Assembly: GCA_002386525.1 (NCBI GenBank)
Contig: DGIS01000010.1
Location: forward strand, 170,139-234,138
Direction: 5' to 3'
Source: Sphingobacterium sp. UBA4616
GTDB taxonomy: Bacteria; Bacteroidota; Bacteroidia; Sphingobacteriales; Sphingobacteriaceae
DNA: 64,000 nucleotides
The position numbers and the translations under genes are program-made. This document shows, piece by piece, positions 54,362 through 63,952 of this stretch; the first letter of the stretch is position 1; each line of letters begins with the position of its first letter. Below the pieces are notes generated by a model. That model was not told the origin of the DNA and made no database searches. It saw only the letters and a program-made list of their open reading frames with translations.

Positions 54362-54398
54362 AATGCCAAATTGACTAATCAATTTGGCATTTTTTTTC
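54362..54398 (+). terminator. Rho-independent terminator after the split 5'-nucleotidase
   Basis: AATGCCAAATTG (54362-54373) pairs perfectly with CAATTTGGCATT (54380-54391) over a 6-nt loop, running into seven T residues. Confidence 0.9.
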
Positions 54399-54460
54399 AA
54401 GACAACAAGAAGACTTATAGACTTAAAACACGAGGTTTATATAAGCTGATTTACCCTTTA

Positions 54461-55675
54461 ATGAAAAGAATTTTATCAATATACCTAGACTCCTTTAGAG
54501 GACTCTCACAAGCTGCATGGCTGCTTGCTATCGTCATGCTGATCAATAGAATGGGAAGCATGGTGATTCCATTTCTCGGCCTTTACATGACCAGAGTTTT
54601 GCACTTCGATATAAAACAAGTCGGAATTGTTTTGATGTGTTATGGCGTTGGCTCCGTCTGTGGATCTTACATAGGAGGCTGGCTGACCGATCGAATTGGT
54701 AGTTTCAAGGTTCAGTTCGGAAGTCTTGTGTTGGCCGCTCCTTTATTCCTACTGATACCATACTTTAAAGAGGTACAGTCGCTATCAATCATGATTTTTA
54801 CGTTAAGCTTGATTTTTGATGCTTTTAGACCTGCAAACTCCGTCTCAGTAGCAAGTTACGCTAAACCCGAAAATATCACCCGCGCCTTTTCATTGAATCG
54901 TTTGGCTATCAATCTGGGCTTCTCGATCGGTCCAGCGGTGGCAGGTTTTCTAGCATCCATCTCTTTCAATTGGATATTTTATGGAAATTCCCTTGCCGTT
55001 CTCTGTGCAGCAATAATTTTCTTTGTCTTTTTTCATAAAAGACAAAAAAGAAGCGATATCAGATCAAAAAAAGAGACTACACCTGATAATGAAATGCCTC
55101 AAAAAGGACGAAATCCTTATACCGATGTGCCATTTATCCTATTCAATATCTTTTGTTGTATCTTCTCTTTTTGTTTTTTTCAGCTGATCACTACCTTACC
55201 GATATTCTATCGAGAAGTTCACCATTTGAATGATCACCAAATTGGATTTCTGCTTGGATGGAGCGGCTTCGTCATTGTGTTATTAGAAATGTTTATTGTT
55301 CATATTGCCGAGAAGAGATTTTCATTAATTAGCACACTCGTCTTTGGAACATTTTTATGTGCCATTTCATATGCTATGCTAAATTTTACTGGTGGACTTG
55401 CTTGGTTATATTTCACATTTTTTATTTTTGGATTGGGAGAAATGCTCACATTGCCTTTTATGGCAACCGTTTCTGTCAATCGGTCTTCCCCGAAAACCCA
55501 AGGAGCCTACATGGGCTTCAACTCACTGGCCTTTTCAGCTGCAAATATTTTTTCGCCAATCCTGGGCACAAGTATTGTTGATTCCTTTGGTTTCACAACG
55601 CTATGGTGGGCAACTGCATTGAGTTTATCCGTTACAGCCATTGGGTTCTATTTGGTTTTGAAATGGATGAGATAG
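54461..55675 (+). CDS. MFS transporter
   Basis: The 404-residue inner-membrane protein has 12 predicted helices and the MFS loop motif GGWLTDRIGSFKVQ between helices 2 and 3. A basic hydrophilic loop of about 35 residues (KRQKRSDIRSKKE region) divides the halves. It belongs to the drug/metabolite MFS group, but I cannot name a substrate. The ATG at 54461 is preferred to an upstream TTG because the intervening sequence overlaps the preceding terminator. It is monocistronic, ending at another terminator. Confidence 0.88.
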   Translation: MKRILSIYLDSFRGLSQAAWLLAIVMLINRMGSMVIPFLGLYMTRVLHFDIKQVGIVLMCYGVGSVCGSYIGGWLTDRIGSFKVQFGSLVLAAPLFLLIPYFKEVQSLSIMIFTLSLIFDAFRPANSVSVASYAKPENITRAFSLNRLAINLGFSIGPAVAGFLASISFNWIFYGNSLAVLCAAIIFFVFFHKRQKRSDIRSKKETTPDNEMPQKGRNPYTDVPFILFNIFCCIFSFCFFQLITTLPIFYREVHHLNDHQIGFLLGWSGFVIVLLEMFIVHIAEKRFSLISTLVFGTFLCAISYAMLNFTGGLAWLYFTFFIFGLGEMLTLPFMATVSVNRSSPKTQGAYMGFNSLAFSAANIFSPILGTSIVDSFGFTTLWWATALSLSVTAIGFYLVLKWMR

Positions 55676-55693
55676 CTTAAATTGAGTCAATAT

Positions 55694-55729
55694 AAAGGGC
55701 GTATTCCATTTTGCAATACGCCCTTTTTT
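55694..55729 (+). terminator. Rho-independent terminator
   Basis: AAAGGGCGTATT (55694-55705) pairs with AATACGCCCTTT (55715-55726) and is followed by further T residues. It ends the MFS transcript, and may work weakly for the converging peptidase gene. Confidence 0.85.
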
Positions 55730-55748
55730 AATTGATCTCATGAACAAA

Positions 55749-57752
55749 CTACCAAATTTTAATCCGCTTATTCACAGGAACAAACATTTTGTCTCCCTCC
55801 TTGGTATTCCAAGCTTTGTGAAAAGCGTCCAGGTTAATAATCGGCGCAAAAGCACGATACTGCGCTGGAGAATGGGGATCGGTCTTCACTTGGTTGACCA
55901 CAAACTCATCCGTTGTTTTGGTCCTCCAAATAGTTGCCCAAGAAAGGAAGAAGCGTTGATCTTGTGTAAACCCATCTATCAATCCAGGATTGCCCTTATC
56001 TTTCAAATAAAGTTGCAAGGCATCAAAAGCGACAGATGAGCCGCCCAAATCACCGATGTTCTCGCCCAATGTGAAACGACCGTTTACAAAAACTCCTGGC
56101 ACAGGTTCATAAGATTCAAATTGACGGACCAATGCATCTGCAGCGGCTTCAAATTTTGCCTTATCACTATCGCTCCACCAGTTGTTCAGATTTCCATTCC
56201 CATCATATTTAGCACCCTGATCGTCAAAGCCGTGTGAAAGTTCGTGACCAATTACCGCACCAATACCACCGAAATTAACAGCTGCATCGGCCTTGTAATC
56301 ATAGAACGGAGGTTGAAGAATAGCCGCGGGAAAGACAATTTCGTTAAACAATGGACTATAATAAGCGTTTACAGTTTGCGGGGTCATCCCCCATTCAGAC
56401 TTGTCCACTGGCTTATCTTGTTTAGCCAAATTTTGATAAAATGCCCATTTGCTTGATGCCAATACATTTTCATACAACGACGTACCCACTTCAAGTTTGC
56501 TATAATCTTTCCACTTATCTGGGTAACCAATTTTAACTTTAAACTTAGCCAGTTTTTCCAAAGCCTTTACTTTTGTGTCGTCAGACATCCAGGTCAAGTC
56601 CTTGATATGCTGGCCGAATGCTTTAATCAGATAGCTTACAAGCTCCTCAGCCTCGGCTTTAGCCTTTGGAGGAAAGCTTTCTTTCACATATAATTTACCC
56701 AATAGCTCTCCCGCGATGGAGTTAACAAACTCTACGCCGCGCTTGTCTAGCGCACGTTGTTCTTTTTGTCCTTTTAACTTACGCCCCCAAAAATCAAAAG
56801 ACAGATCGTTTAATTCTTGCGTAGTGTACGACGCCGCGTTATTTAGCACATGAAATGTCAATAACTCTTTAATCACCGGTAAATTTTTAGGATTGAAAAC
56901 TTTGTCAAGATTTTCATAGTATTTTATTTCCGGTATAATAACCGTGTCAGCCTTAAAACCGACGTCATTTAAGTATTTTGCAATATCGATATTCTTCACG
57001 ATTTTTTTCAGATCCGCAACAGCGATCGGATTATACCGGCCATTGGCATCCCTTGATTGCTCAACAGTTTTAAGATTTGAGGCCAACTGCTTTTCAAAGG
57101 CAACAATTTTCGGCCCCTTTAAATCCCTTGTAAGTTGACCTGATTTGGCATAAAGTGAAGAGATATAAGTCGAATAATCATTTAATGTCTCTTCATTCTT
57201 CTTGTCATTTACCTGATAATAGGATCTTCCCAACCCGAGACTTCCTCCACCTAAATATAGCGTATTGACATCTGAATTCTTAAGATGTGCATAAACATAA
57301 CCACTGAAAAAAGGATTTCCGCCAATAGGCCCCACTTCGACAAGATACTCATACAAGTCGCTGAAATTTTTAATCGCAGCGATTTTATTAAGATATGGCT
57401 TAACTGGCTCCAAACCGAGTTTGTTACGCGTCTTCATATCTACGAACGATTTATACAAATCTGCGATCTTCTGATTGTCTGTTCCTTTCTGAAATTCACC
57501 TGAAAGTGACTCTTGCAGGACCTTTAATGTAGCAATATCTGTATTTTCACGAAGCTCATCAAATGATCCCCATCGCGCCTTATCGGAAGGAATCTTGACT
57601 GTTTTCATCCATTGTCCATTCACAAAATTGTAAAAGTCATCTTGAGGGCGTACGCTTTTATCCATGTAAGTCACATTAATTGCATTGTTTTGCGCATGGC
57701 TTATCAATGAACCACAGGTCAGCAGGGCTGCTAAGAGTATGTTTTTCTTCAT
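55749..57752 (-). CDS. M13-family (neprilysin/PepO-like) metallopeptidase
   Basis: The 667-residue protein has a signal peptide (ending LISHAQ) and an N-terminal M13 helical domain (about 40-440). The catalytic domain has HELSHGFDDQG at about 503-513 and the third zinc ligand in GENIGDLGG. It ends with a basic KRIKIW tail, like the CxxW terminus of neprilysins but without the cysteine. It degrades short peptides in the periplasm or outside. The ATG at 57752 fits the signal peptide and promoter, and an in-frame ATG at 57830 is upstream of the promoter element. Confidence 0.95.
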   Translation of the reverse strand: MKKNILLAALLTCGSLISHAQNNAINVTYMDKSVRPQDDFYNFVNGQWMKTVKIPSDKARWGSFDELRENTDIATLKVLQESLSGEFQKGTDNQKIADLYKSFVDMKTRNKLGLEPVKPYLNKIAAIKNFSDLYEYLVEVGPIGGNPFFSGYVYAHLKNSDVNTLYLGGGSLGLGRSYYQVNDKKNEETLNDYSTYISSLYAKSGQLTRDLKGPKIVAFEKQLASNLKTVEQSRDANGRYNPIAVADLKKIVKNIDIAKYLNDVGFKADTVIIPEIKYYENLDKVFNPKNLPVIKELLTFHVLNNAASYTTQELNDLSFDFWGRKLKGQKEQRALDKRGVEFVNSIAGELLGKLYVKESFPPKAKAEAEELVSYLIKAFGQHIKDLTWMSDDTKVKALEKLAKFKVKIGYPDKWKDYSKLEVGTSLYENVLASSKWAFYQNLAKQDKPVDKSEWGMTPQTVNAYYSPLFNEIVFPAAILQPPFYDYKADAAVNFGGIGAVIGHELSHGFDDQGAKYDGNGNLNNWWSDSDKAKFEAAADALVRQFESYEPVPGVFVNGRFTLGENIGDLGGSSVAFDALQLYLKDKGNPGLIDGFTQDQRFFLSWATIWRTKTTDEFVVNQVKTDPHSPAQYRAFAPIINLDAFHKAWNTKEGDKMFVPVNKRIKIW

Positions 57753-57781
57753 ATAAAATTTAGTTTGTTTATCGCTATATA

Positions 57782-57789
57782 CAAACTTA
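57782..57789 (-). promoter_or_regulatory. TAnnTTTG promoter element for the M13 peptidase
   Basis: The minus strand reads TAAGTTTG, 29 nt before the ATG at 57752. Confidence 0.5.
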
Positions 57790-57915
57790 AGAAAAGTTAT
57801 TCTATTGTCGATGCAACAAATGAGTTTCAAAAAGCAACTTAGATTATCCGCGACAATTGGAGATTTGTCTTAAAATAGCATACTATTCTAATGGGTTTCG
57901 TCGGGATAAAAGCGA

Positions 57916-58857
57916 TTACCCCTGTTTGATTTCCCCCAAATGGATAACATCTTTCAGGTCAAAAGGTGTTTCCTGATAAACGAAGTAATTCAACCAATTA
58001 TTGAACAACAGATTGGCATGGCTTGTCCACCGAACCAAAGGGCGATTCTCAGGATTATCATCGACATAATAATTGACAGGCATTGCAATCTGCTGACCTT
58101 TTTCCAAGTCTCGTTTATATTCTTCGTCCAATGTAAAAGGTGCATATTCCGAGTGTCCAGTCAAATAAAACTCTCGCCCCCCACGGGATGAAGCGATCGC
58201 AATGCCCGCTTCCGGAGATTCTGAAAGAATTTCCAAACCATCCTTCGTTAAAAGATCATCCTTTTCAACAGTCGTATGGCGGCTATGGGGGATATAGAAT
58301 TCATCATCAAACCCCCGAAACAAAGGGTGTCTCTTATCTAAAGCTGTATGCTTAAATACACCAAAAAGCTTCTCTCTTAACGGCTTCTTCTCTACCTCAT
58401 AAAAATGATATAATGCCGCTTGGGAAGCCCAGCAGATATACAAACTGGAGGTTACATGCGTTCTCGCCCAATCAAAGATCGTCTTGATTTCATTCCAATA
58501 GGTCACCTCCTCAAAAGCAACCATTTCAACCGGAGCACCCGTAATGATCATACCATCGTAGAAGTTTTCCTTTACCTCAGTCAGACTCTTGTAAAACATT
58601 TCCAAGTGCTCTTCCGGTGTGTTCTTAGAGACATGTGTTTCAAGTCGTAAAAACTCCATTTCCACCTGCAAAGGATTATTAGACAGCAAACGGATAAAAT
58701 CTGTCTCAGTGGTAATTTTAAGAGGCATTAAATTAAGTACTAAAACACGTAGTGGTCTAATATCTTGCTCATTTGCTCTTAAATCGCTCATGACAAATAT
58801 ATTTTCCTTTTTCAACAGCTCAATGGCAGGAAGGTTATTAGGAAGTTTGACGGGCAT
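57916..58857 (-). CDS. metA: Homoserine O-acetyltransferase, MetA type
   Basis: The 313-residue cytoplasmic protein is a full MetA. It has the nucleophile C142 (ICWASQ), catalytic H235 and E237 (TGHSEYAPF), and LNLMPLK near the N-terminus. Residue 111 is glutamate (TGAPVEMV), the position reported to decide acyl donor: Glu favours acetyl-CoA and Gly succinyl-CoA. It should therefore make O-acetylhomoserine in methionine synthesis. The ATG at 58857 has AAGGAG 9 nt upstream, an unusually clear Shine-Dalgarno. No SAM riboswitch was recognised. It appears monocistronic. Confidence 0.95.
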   Translation of the reverse strand: MPVKLPNNLPAIELLKKENIFVMSDLRANEQDIRPLRVLVLNLMPLKITTETDFIRLLSNNPLQVEMEFLRLETHVSKNTPEEHLEMFYKSLTEVKENFYDGMIITGAPVEMVAFEEVTYWNEIKTIFDWARTHVTSSLYICWASQAALYHFYEVEKKPLREKLFGVFKHTALDKRHPLFRGFDDEFYIPHSRHTTVEKDDLLTKDGLEILSESPEAGIAIASSRGGREFYLTGHSEYAPFTLDEEYKRDLEKGQQIAMPVNYYVDDNPENRPLVRWTSHANLLFNNWLNYFVYQETPFDLKDVIHLGEIKQG

Positions 58858-58886
58858 AGATAATTTCTCCTTATACAATTAGCATG

Positions 58887-58894
58887 CAAAATTA
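58887..58894 (-). promoter_or_regulatory. TAnnTTTG promoter element for metA
   Basis: The minus strand reads TAATTTTG, 29 nt before the metA ATG, with an AAGGAG ribosome site between (58867-58872). Confidence 0.6.
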
Positions 58895-59040
58895 GCAAGA
58901 AAATGCCGAAAATACTAAATGAAACATAAATTATCTTCCATTATCTTGCTATCTTGAATAATCCTAGAATCTATCCCCAGTCCGATTCTAGCGGTGCAGA
59001 AAAAAACAATAAACCCATCAATAAAACACTCCACTACTAA

Positions 59041-59101
59041 ATTCTGTTAGTCCTATTGTACGATGCTTATTTATTGCCATTTTCATAATACCTAACAGAA
59101 T
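59041..59101. repeat. Widely spaced perfect 10-bp inverted repeat
   Basis: ATTCTGTTAG (59041-59050) is the exact inverse of CTAACAGAAT (59092-59101). The 41-bp spacing, about four helical turns, suits paired protein sites or a large stem-loop upstream of the aconitase gene. Confidence 0.4.
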
Positions 59102-59271
59102 ACCAATAACTTCATTTGATTGCTTCAAAAGGATCAAATACTTAGTTTGACGTTTTTTTTAACCATTCCTAACCACAGGTCGATTTTACATAAAATAGAT
59201 AAAGGTGTGTGTAAAAGATATTACAAACAAATTTGGGCCTATGAATATTATATACTAAGAAAAATAAGTAG

Positions 59272-62046
59272 ATGAATATGAGCAAAGAGAAATCAATACG
59301 CGAAATTGAAATTAACGGAAGATCTTACCATTACAGTTCCATTAAGGACCTTCCGGAAGGTAGCATCAATCACTTACCCTTTAGCATTCGGATATTATTG
59401 GAGAATGTTTTGCGTAACCACGATGGATTCAGTATCACGGATGAGCACGTTAATACACTGATCAACTGGTCGCCCCAGCCCGTAGATAAAGATATTCCTT
59501 TCAAACCAGCCCGGATTTTAATGCAAGATTTTACAGGAGTACCTGCAGTGGTCGATATGGCATCCTTACGTGCCGAATTTATCCGTCACGGCAAGGATGG
59601 ACAGAAGATAAATCCTGCCATACCAGTGGATCTCGTGATTGACCACTCCGTTCAGGTAGATTACTTTGGCACTGAATATTCTTATGATAAAAATGTCGCG
59701 TTGGAATATGAACGTAACCGCGAGCGTTATGAACTTCTTAAATGGGCGCAGAAAGGATTAGAAAATTTTACTGTCGTTCCACCGGGTATGGGTATCTGTC
59801 ACCAGGTCAATTTGGAATATCTAGCCAAAGGCGTCGTAGCGCATGACAATTGGCTTTTTCCAGACACATTAGTAGGTACAGACTCGCACACGCCAATGGT
59901 CAATGGTATTGGCGTTTTAGGCTGGGGAGTTGGCGGCATAGAAGCTGAAGCAGCCATGCTTGGACAACCCATCTTTTTCACCTGCCCAGAAGTTATAGGT
60001 CTCAAGCTCAGTGGAAAAATACCAGGTATATGCACCGCCACGGATATGGTACTTTCCATAACAAAAGTCTTACGCGAAAAAGGCGTTGTCGGAAAATTTG
60101 TTGAAGTATTTGGAGAGGGATTAGACAGCCTATCGGTAACAGATCGTGCAACCATCTCAAATATGTCTCCGGAATTTGGCTGTACGGTTACGTATTTTCC
60201 AATTGATGATCGAACCCTCGAATACATGCATAGTACCAATCGAAGTGCTGAACAAATTAAAATTGTTGAAGATTATTGCAAAAACAACCTACTTTGGCGT
60301 ACGGGCAACGAGGATATTCAATATTCTTCGGTGGTAGAATTCGATTTATCCAACCTAGAGCCTACTGTGTCAGGTCCCAAACGTCCTCAAGATAAAATTT
60401 TGGTAAAAGATTTAAAGGCTACATTCTCAACACTCTTAGACAGCGAACACCATCGTCAATATGTTCCAGTGCTGCAGCGATCTGAATCAGCATGGCTCGC
60501 CGACGGCGGTTCAGGCACAGAGTTTACCTTTGGAAAAGTACCTGTCGACCATGCTTCGCCACATGAAGTTATTCAGGAGTCTATTCATGCCGTTCGCATC
60601 AAACACAATCATAAGGAGTATATTGTTAGTGATGGTAGTATTGCCATTGCTGCCATAACGAGCTGTACAAACACATCGAATCCTACCGTCATGATCGGCG
60701 CTGGTTTATTGGCTCGAAACGCGATCGAACGCGGACTTCGCACAAAATCTTGGGTAAAAACTTCCTTAGCACCTGGCTCAAAGGTCGTTACCCAATACCT
60801 CGAACGATCGGGACTTCGCGCAGATCTTGACGCCCTGCGTTTTCACACCGTGGGCTATGGTTGTACCTCCTGTATTGGAAACTCCGGCCCTCTCCCGCCC
60901 CAAATCGCAGAAGCGGTAGAAAAGGGTGAACTGATTGTCGCCTCAGTATTATCTGGCAATCGAAATTTTGAGGCACGTGTGCATCCGCAGGTCAAAATGA
61001 ATTTTTTGATGTCGCCGATGCTTGTTGTTGCCTATGCTCTCGTCGGGAGAGTTGATATCAACCTATTGGAAGAGCCAATTGATTACGACCCCAACGGTGA
61101 GCCTGTATATCTTAAAGATATTTGGCCCACCCGGGAAGATATTATGGAAACCGTCAATGCCTGTGTCAAACAGTCAGATTTTCAAGAAGTTTATGATGTG
61201 ATCTTCGACGGGTCAACAGATTGGCAAGAACTTGAAGTAAATCTTGACCAGAATTACCAATGGGACAATACTTCCACTTACATCAAGGAATCACCTTTTT
61301 TCGAAAATTTACAGGCTGTTCCTAACCCTATACAGGATATTAAAAATGCACGGGTGCTTCTTTATCTCGGCGATTCGGTGACGACGGATCACATATCTCC
61401 TGCCGGCTCATTCAAAGAAGACACGGCAGCTGGACAATACCTCAGGTCACATCAGGTAAGTAAAGAAGATTTTAATTCCTATGGATCCAGACGTGGCAAC
61501 CACGAGGTCATGATGCGCGGAACATTTGCCAATGTACGTATCAAAAACAAAATCGTCGATCGCGAAGGTGGATTTAGTCGCTATTTCCCTAAGAATGAGG
61601 TAAAAACGGTGTATGATACTGCTATGAATTACCGTAATGACAATACGCCGCTGATTATATTGGCTGGAAAAGAGTATGGTTCGGGCTCTTCGAGAGATTG
61701 GGCGGCCAAGGGGACATTTCTGCTTGGCGTACGGGCTGTAATTGCTGAAAGTTTTGAGCGTATCCATCGAAGCAATCTGGTCGGCATGGGCGTGGCACCA
61801 CTGGTTTTTATCAATGATGAAAATGCCGAGAAATTAGGCCTAGACGGAACAGAAGTTTATACCATCACAGGACTGGAAACCGACTTAACACCCCATAAAC
61901 TGCTCGCGGTAACGGCTGTACATGAAACTGGAAAAGTCACCACATTTCAAGTAAAAGCAAGGCTTGATTCGGCCATCGAAATTGAATATTTTAAGAATGA
62001 CGGCATCCTACAATATGTACTACGTCAATATTTAAAAAATAACTAA
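59272..62046 (+). CDS. acnA: Aconitate hydratase, AcnA type
   Basis: The 924-residue cytoplasmic protein has the AcnA/IRP1 layout. Three catalytic-core domains carry the [4Fe-4S] ligands C465 (SCTNTSN), C531 and C534 (GCTSCIGNSG), and a linker leads to the swivel domain with GSGSSRDWAAKG. DSHTPMVNGIGVLGWGVGG is the expected substrate-domain motif. It interconverts citrate and isocitrate in the TCA cycle. A second ATG lies two codons in, and either could be used. It appears monocistronic. Confidence 0.97.
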   Translation: MNMSKEKSIREIEINGRSYHYSSIKDLPEGSINHLPFSIRILLENVLRNHDGFSITDEHVNTLINWSPQPVDKDIPFKPARILMQDFTGVPAVVDMASLRAEFIRHGKDGQKINPAIPVDLVIDHSVQVDYFGTEYSYDKNVALEYERNRERYELLKWAQKGLENFTVVPPGMGICHQVNLEYLAKGVVAHDNWLFPDTLVGTDSHTPMVNGIGVLGWGVGGIEAEAAMLGQPIFFTCPEVIGLKLSGKIPGICTATDMVLSITKVLREKGVVGKFVEVFGEGLDSLSVTDRATISNMSPEFGCTVTYFPIDDRTLEYMHSTNRSAEQIKIVEDYCKNNLLWRTGNEDIQYSSVVEFDLSNLEPTVSGPKRPQDKILVKDLKATFSTLLDSEHHRQYVPVLQRSESAWLADGGSGTEFTFGKVPVDHASPHEVIQESIHAVRIKHNHKEYIVSDGSIAIAAITSCTNTSNPTVMIGAGLLARNAIERGLRTKSWVKTSLAPGSKVVTQYLERSGLRADLDALRFHTVGYGCTSCIGNSGPLPPQIAEAVEKGELIVASVLSGNRNFEARVHPQVKMNFLMSPMLVVAYALVGRVDINLLEEPIDYDPNGEPVYLKDIWPTREDIMETVNACVKQSDFQEVYDVIFDGSTDWQELEVNLDQNYQWDNTSTYIKESPFFENLQAVPNPIQDIKNARVLLYLGDSVTTDHISPAGSFKEDTAAGQYLRSHQVSKEDFNSYGSRRGNHEVMMRGTFANVRIKNKIVDREGGFSRYFPKNEVKTVYDTAMNYRNDNTPLIILAGKEYGSGSSRDWAAKGTFLLGVRAVIAESFERIHRSNLVGMGVAPLVFINDENAEKLGLDGTEVYTITGLETDLTPHKLLAVTAVHETGKVTTFQVKARLDSAIEIEYFKNDGILQYVLRQYLKNN

Positions 62047-62080
62047 GATGTATTAATACGATCCAGGATTTATTAGCATG

Positions 62081-62106
62081 TAAAGGGCACCCAAAGGTGC
62101 CCTTTA
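62081..62106 (+). terminator. Hairpin terminator after aconitase
   Basis: TAAAGGGCACC (62081-62091) pairs perfectly with GGTGCCCTTTA (62096-62106) over a 4-nt loop, 35 nt after the stop. There is no clear T-tract, so it may stabilise the 3' end rather than terminate alone. Confidence 0.6.
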
Positions 62107-62139
62107 ACAATTTATACTAAACCCTACCAGAGTTCTACA

Positions 62140-62313
62140 ATGCTCCAACTTGATACCCAGCATCCCCATGGTGATGTCTATGGCTTTACCAAAGATAGCC
62201 TTAAAAAATCAGCATTTGTATCCCTAGAAACAGGTATTTTCTGCGAGTCAAAACATCAAGATCTAATTCATATTAAAATGAAATCATTCCGAAGAATTCC
62301 TTATTTTAGCTAA
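62140..62313 (+). CDS. Possible 57-residue small ORF
   Basis: The frame opens ATG-CTC-CAA and closes with TAA at 62311-62313. It encodes a polar peptide (MLQLDTQHPHGDVYGFTKD at the start) with no signal peptide or helix I recognise. No convincing ribosome site precedes it. It fills most of the gap after aconitase, and could be a real small protein, a gene remnant or chance. Confidence 0.25.
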   Translation: MLQLDTQHPHGDVYGFTKDSLKKSAFVSLETGIFCESKHQDLIHIKMKSFRRIPYFS

Positions 62314-62352
62314 AATCAATACCAACTAGAATCAATGCCAAAACGTTAGCAA

Positions 62353-62919
62353 ATGAAAGAGCTTGTCGAACAAACAATCACTAAACAGACTTTCACAACC
62401 GAACTAAAAGAAGTTCAAGAATACTATAAATGCATTTTTGAACAATGCGATTTTCAAAATGTGGAGCTGGTAAACCTCATTTTCGCAAACTGTGAATTTA
62501 AGTCTTCCAATGTCTCCAATGTCAGTTTAAATGGGACACAATTAGATCATGTTGTTTTTGATAACTGTAAAATGCTGGGCATAAACTTTAATGCATGCAG
62601 TTCATTTTCCTTTCATGTCAATTTCAGCAATTCTGTGCTGGATTACTCCTCTTTTTTTGAAAGAAACCTAAAGAAGTTTAAATTTGAAAACTGCTCTTTG
62701 CAACACGTGGATTTTGAACGCGCCAATCTTCAGCATGCGGTATTTAAAAAGACTAATCTATTCAATGCCCGTTTCGTTCAATGTAACCTCGAAGGCTGTG
62801 ATTTTAGATCGTCCATCAATATACAGCTTGATCCAGACGCCAATCGCATGAAAAAAAGTAAATTTAGCCTAGAACAACTGCCCGGACTATTGCTTAACTA
62901 TCAATTGACCATTGACTAA
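62353..62919 (+). CDS. Pentapeptide-repeat protein
   Basis: The 188-residue protein is built of pentapeptide repeats with F or L every fifth position (CDFQNVELVNLIFANCEF, ANLQHAVFKKTNLFNARF), which fold as a right-handed quadrilateral beta-helix. It ends in a short helical cap (LEQLPGLLLNYQL). No signal peptide is present. Some relatives such as Qnr and McbG mimic DNA and protect gyrase. This protein lacks features that would show that role, and function is unknown. Confidence 0.85.
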   Translation: MKELVEQTITKQTFTTELKEVQEYYKCIFEQCDFQNVELVNLIFANCEFKSSNVSNVSLNGTQLDHVVFDNCKMLGINFNACSSFSFHVNFSNSVLDYSSFFERNLKKFKFENCSLQHVDFERANLQHAVFKKTNLFNARFVQCNLEGCDFRSSINIQLDPDANRMKKSKFSLEQLPGLLLNYQLTID

Positions 62920-63058
62920 ATACCAACACCATACATCGATAAGGTCTTGTTGCTTGCTGAAAGAAAAGACCGAAGTGGATTTATCGTTAAAATAACGGAT
63001 TTCAGGGATACAACGCCTTACTTGCAATCAGGATATTTGTGCTTCAAAGTTTAACAAA

Positions 63059-63952
63059 ATGAAAAAAATATCCTTATCATTCGCAGCCTTTCTGGTAACC
63101 AGTACGATGTCGTTTGCTCAAATAAATGAAACGTTCAAGACCAACAATTCGAATGAGCATTCCAGCGACTCAACCGAAGAAAACACAATAGAGAGCAATC
63201 AAATGGCTGAAAATCTCTATGTCTTCGAAGATGCCACAACTCGTCTTGTGGGATTAAAAGACAGCGAGAAAAAAACAATTGTACCCGCCCAATATCTTTA
63301 CATCGCGCCATTTGTCGGAGATATCAGCATAGTTCAATATAAGAATGAGAAATATGGCACTATTAACTCAGTTGGTAAAGTAACAATCCCTTTCAAATAT
63401 GATTATTTAGGCTATGATGATTACCTTGAACAATTTGTTTTTGGACTAAACGAGAGATATGGAGTGATGGATAAAACCGGAAATATTTTGATTGCAGCAA
63501 ACTATGATATGATATCGGTCATTAATGGCGGATATGCTATCTTTCAATTAAATAACAACTATGGACTTTTGAATCAAGGTGGTAAAATCGTTATTCCGGC
63601 ACGATATAGCTACATTTCAGAAAATAATTCAACGCATTTCATTAGCATCGAAAACGACAAGTATAATCTTGCTGACATAAAAATGAATCGGATCATTGCA
63701 CCTGATTACGATTTTATTTCAATTACCGAAGAACCCAATCTTTTCCTGGCGAGCAAAGATGGAAAATACGGCTATTTAGATGGACAGGGAAAAATAGCAA
63801 TCCCATTCATATACAGCGGAGCTACTGCTTTCAGTGATGGTATAGCTTCTGTATCTTTAGCGGATTCGGATGATGTAATTTTGATTAATACCAAAGGCGA
63901 ACGCATAGAAATAGATACAGAAGAAGAAGAAGAAAGTGATGTTAATCAATAA
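63059..63952 (+). CDS. Exported WG-repeat protein
   Basis: The 297-residue protein has a signal peptide (ending SMSFAQ) and a Ser/Glu-rich spacer. About five WG-type beta repeats follow, each of the form YGTINSVGKVTIPFKYD, YGVMDKTGNILIAANYD or YGYLDGQGKIAIPFIY. The tail is strongly acidic (TEEEEESD). WG repeats are thought to form a beta-structure for binding, but no catalytic role is established. It may act as a periplasmic or surface binding protein. Confidence 0.85.
   Translation: MKKISLSFAAFLVTSTMSFAQINETFKTNNSNEHSSDSTEENTIESNQMAENLYVFEDATTRLVGLKDSEKKTIVPAQYLYIAPFVGDISIVQYKNEKYGTINSVGKVTIPFKYDYLGYDDYLEQFVFGLNERYGVMDKTGNILIAANYDMISVINGGYAIFQLNNNYGLLNQGGKIVIPARYSYISENNSTHFISIENDKYNLADIKMNRIIAPDYDFISITEEPNLFLASKDGKYGYLDGQGKIAIPFIYSGATAFSDGIASVSLADSDDVILINTKGERIEIDTEEEEESDVNQ

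Larger units (their letters stand above)
58858..59271. other. 414-bp divergent region between metA and aconitase genes
   Basis: It carries the metA ribosome site and promoter, a hairpin CTAGAATC/GATTCTAG (58964-58971 and 58984-58991), and the 10-bp inverted repeat at 59041-59101. I found no coding frame and no clean TAnnTTTG element for aconitase. Confidence 0.55.

Noticed and set aside
57753..57830. N-terminal extension of the M13 peptidase
   Set aside because: The extra 26 residues precede a normal signal peptide and lie across the predicted promoter element at 57782-57789.
58858..59000. SAM-type riboswitch upstream of metA
   Set aside because: Only a simple 8-bp stem is present, and it lies upstream of the promoter element. 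No conserved SAM riboswitch core was recognised.
62353..62919. Quinolone-resistance (Qnr) protein
   Set aside because: Pentapeptide repeats alone do not indicate Qnr. The protein is shorter and lacks the loop pattern I associate with Qnr proteins.
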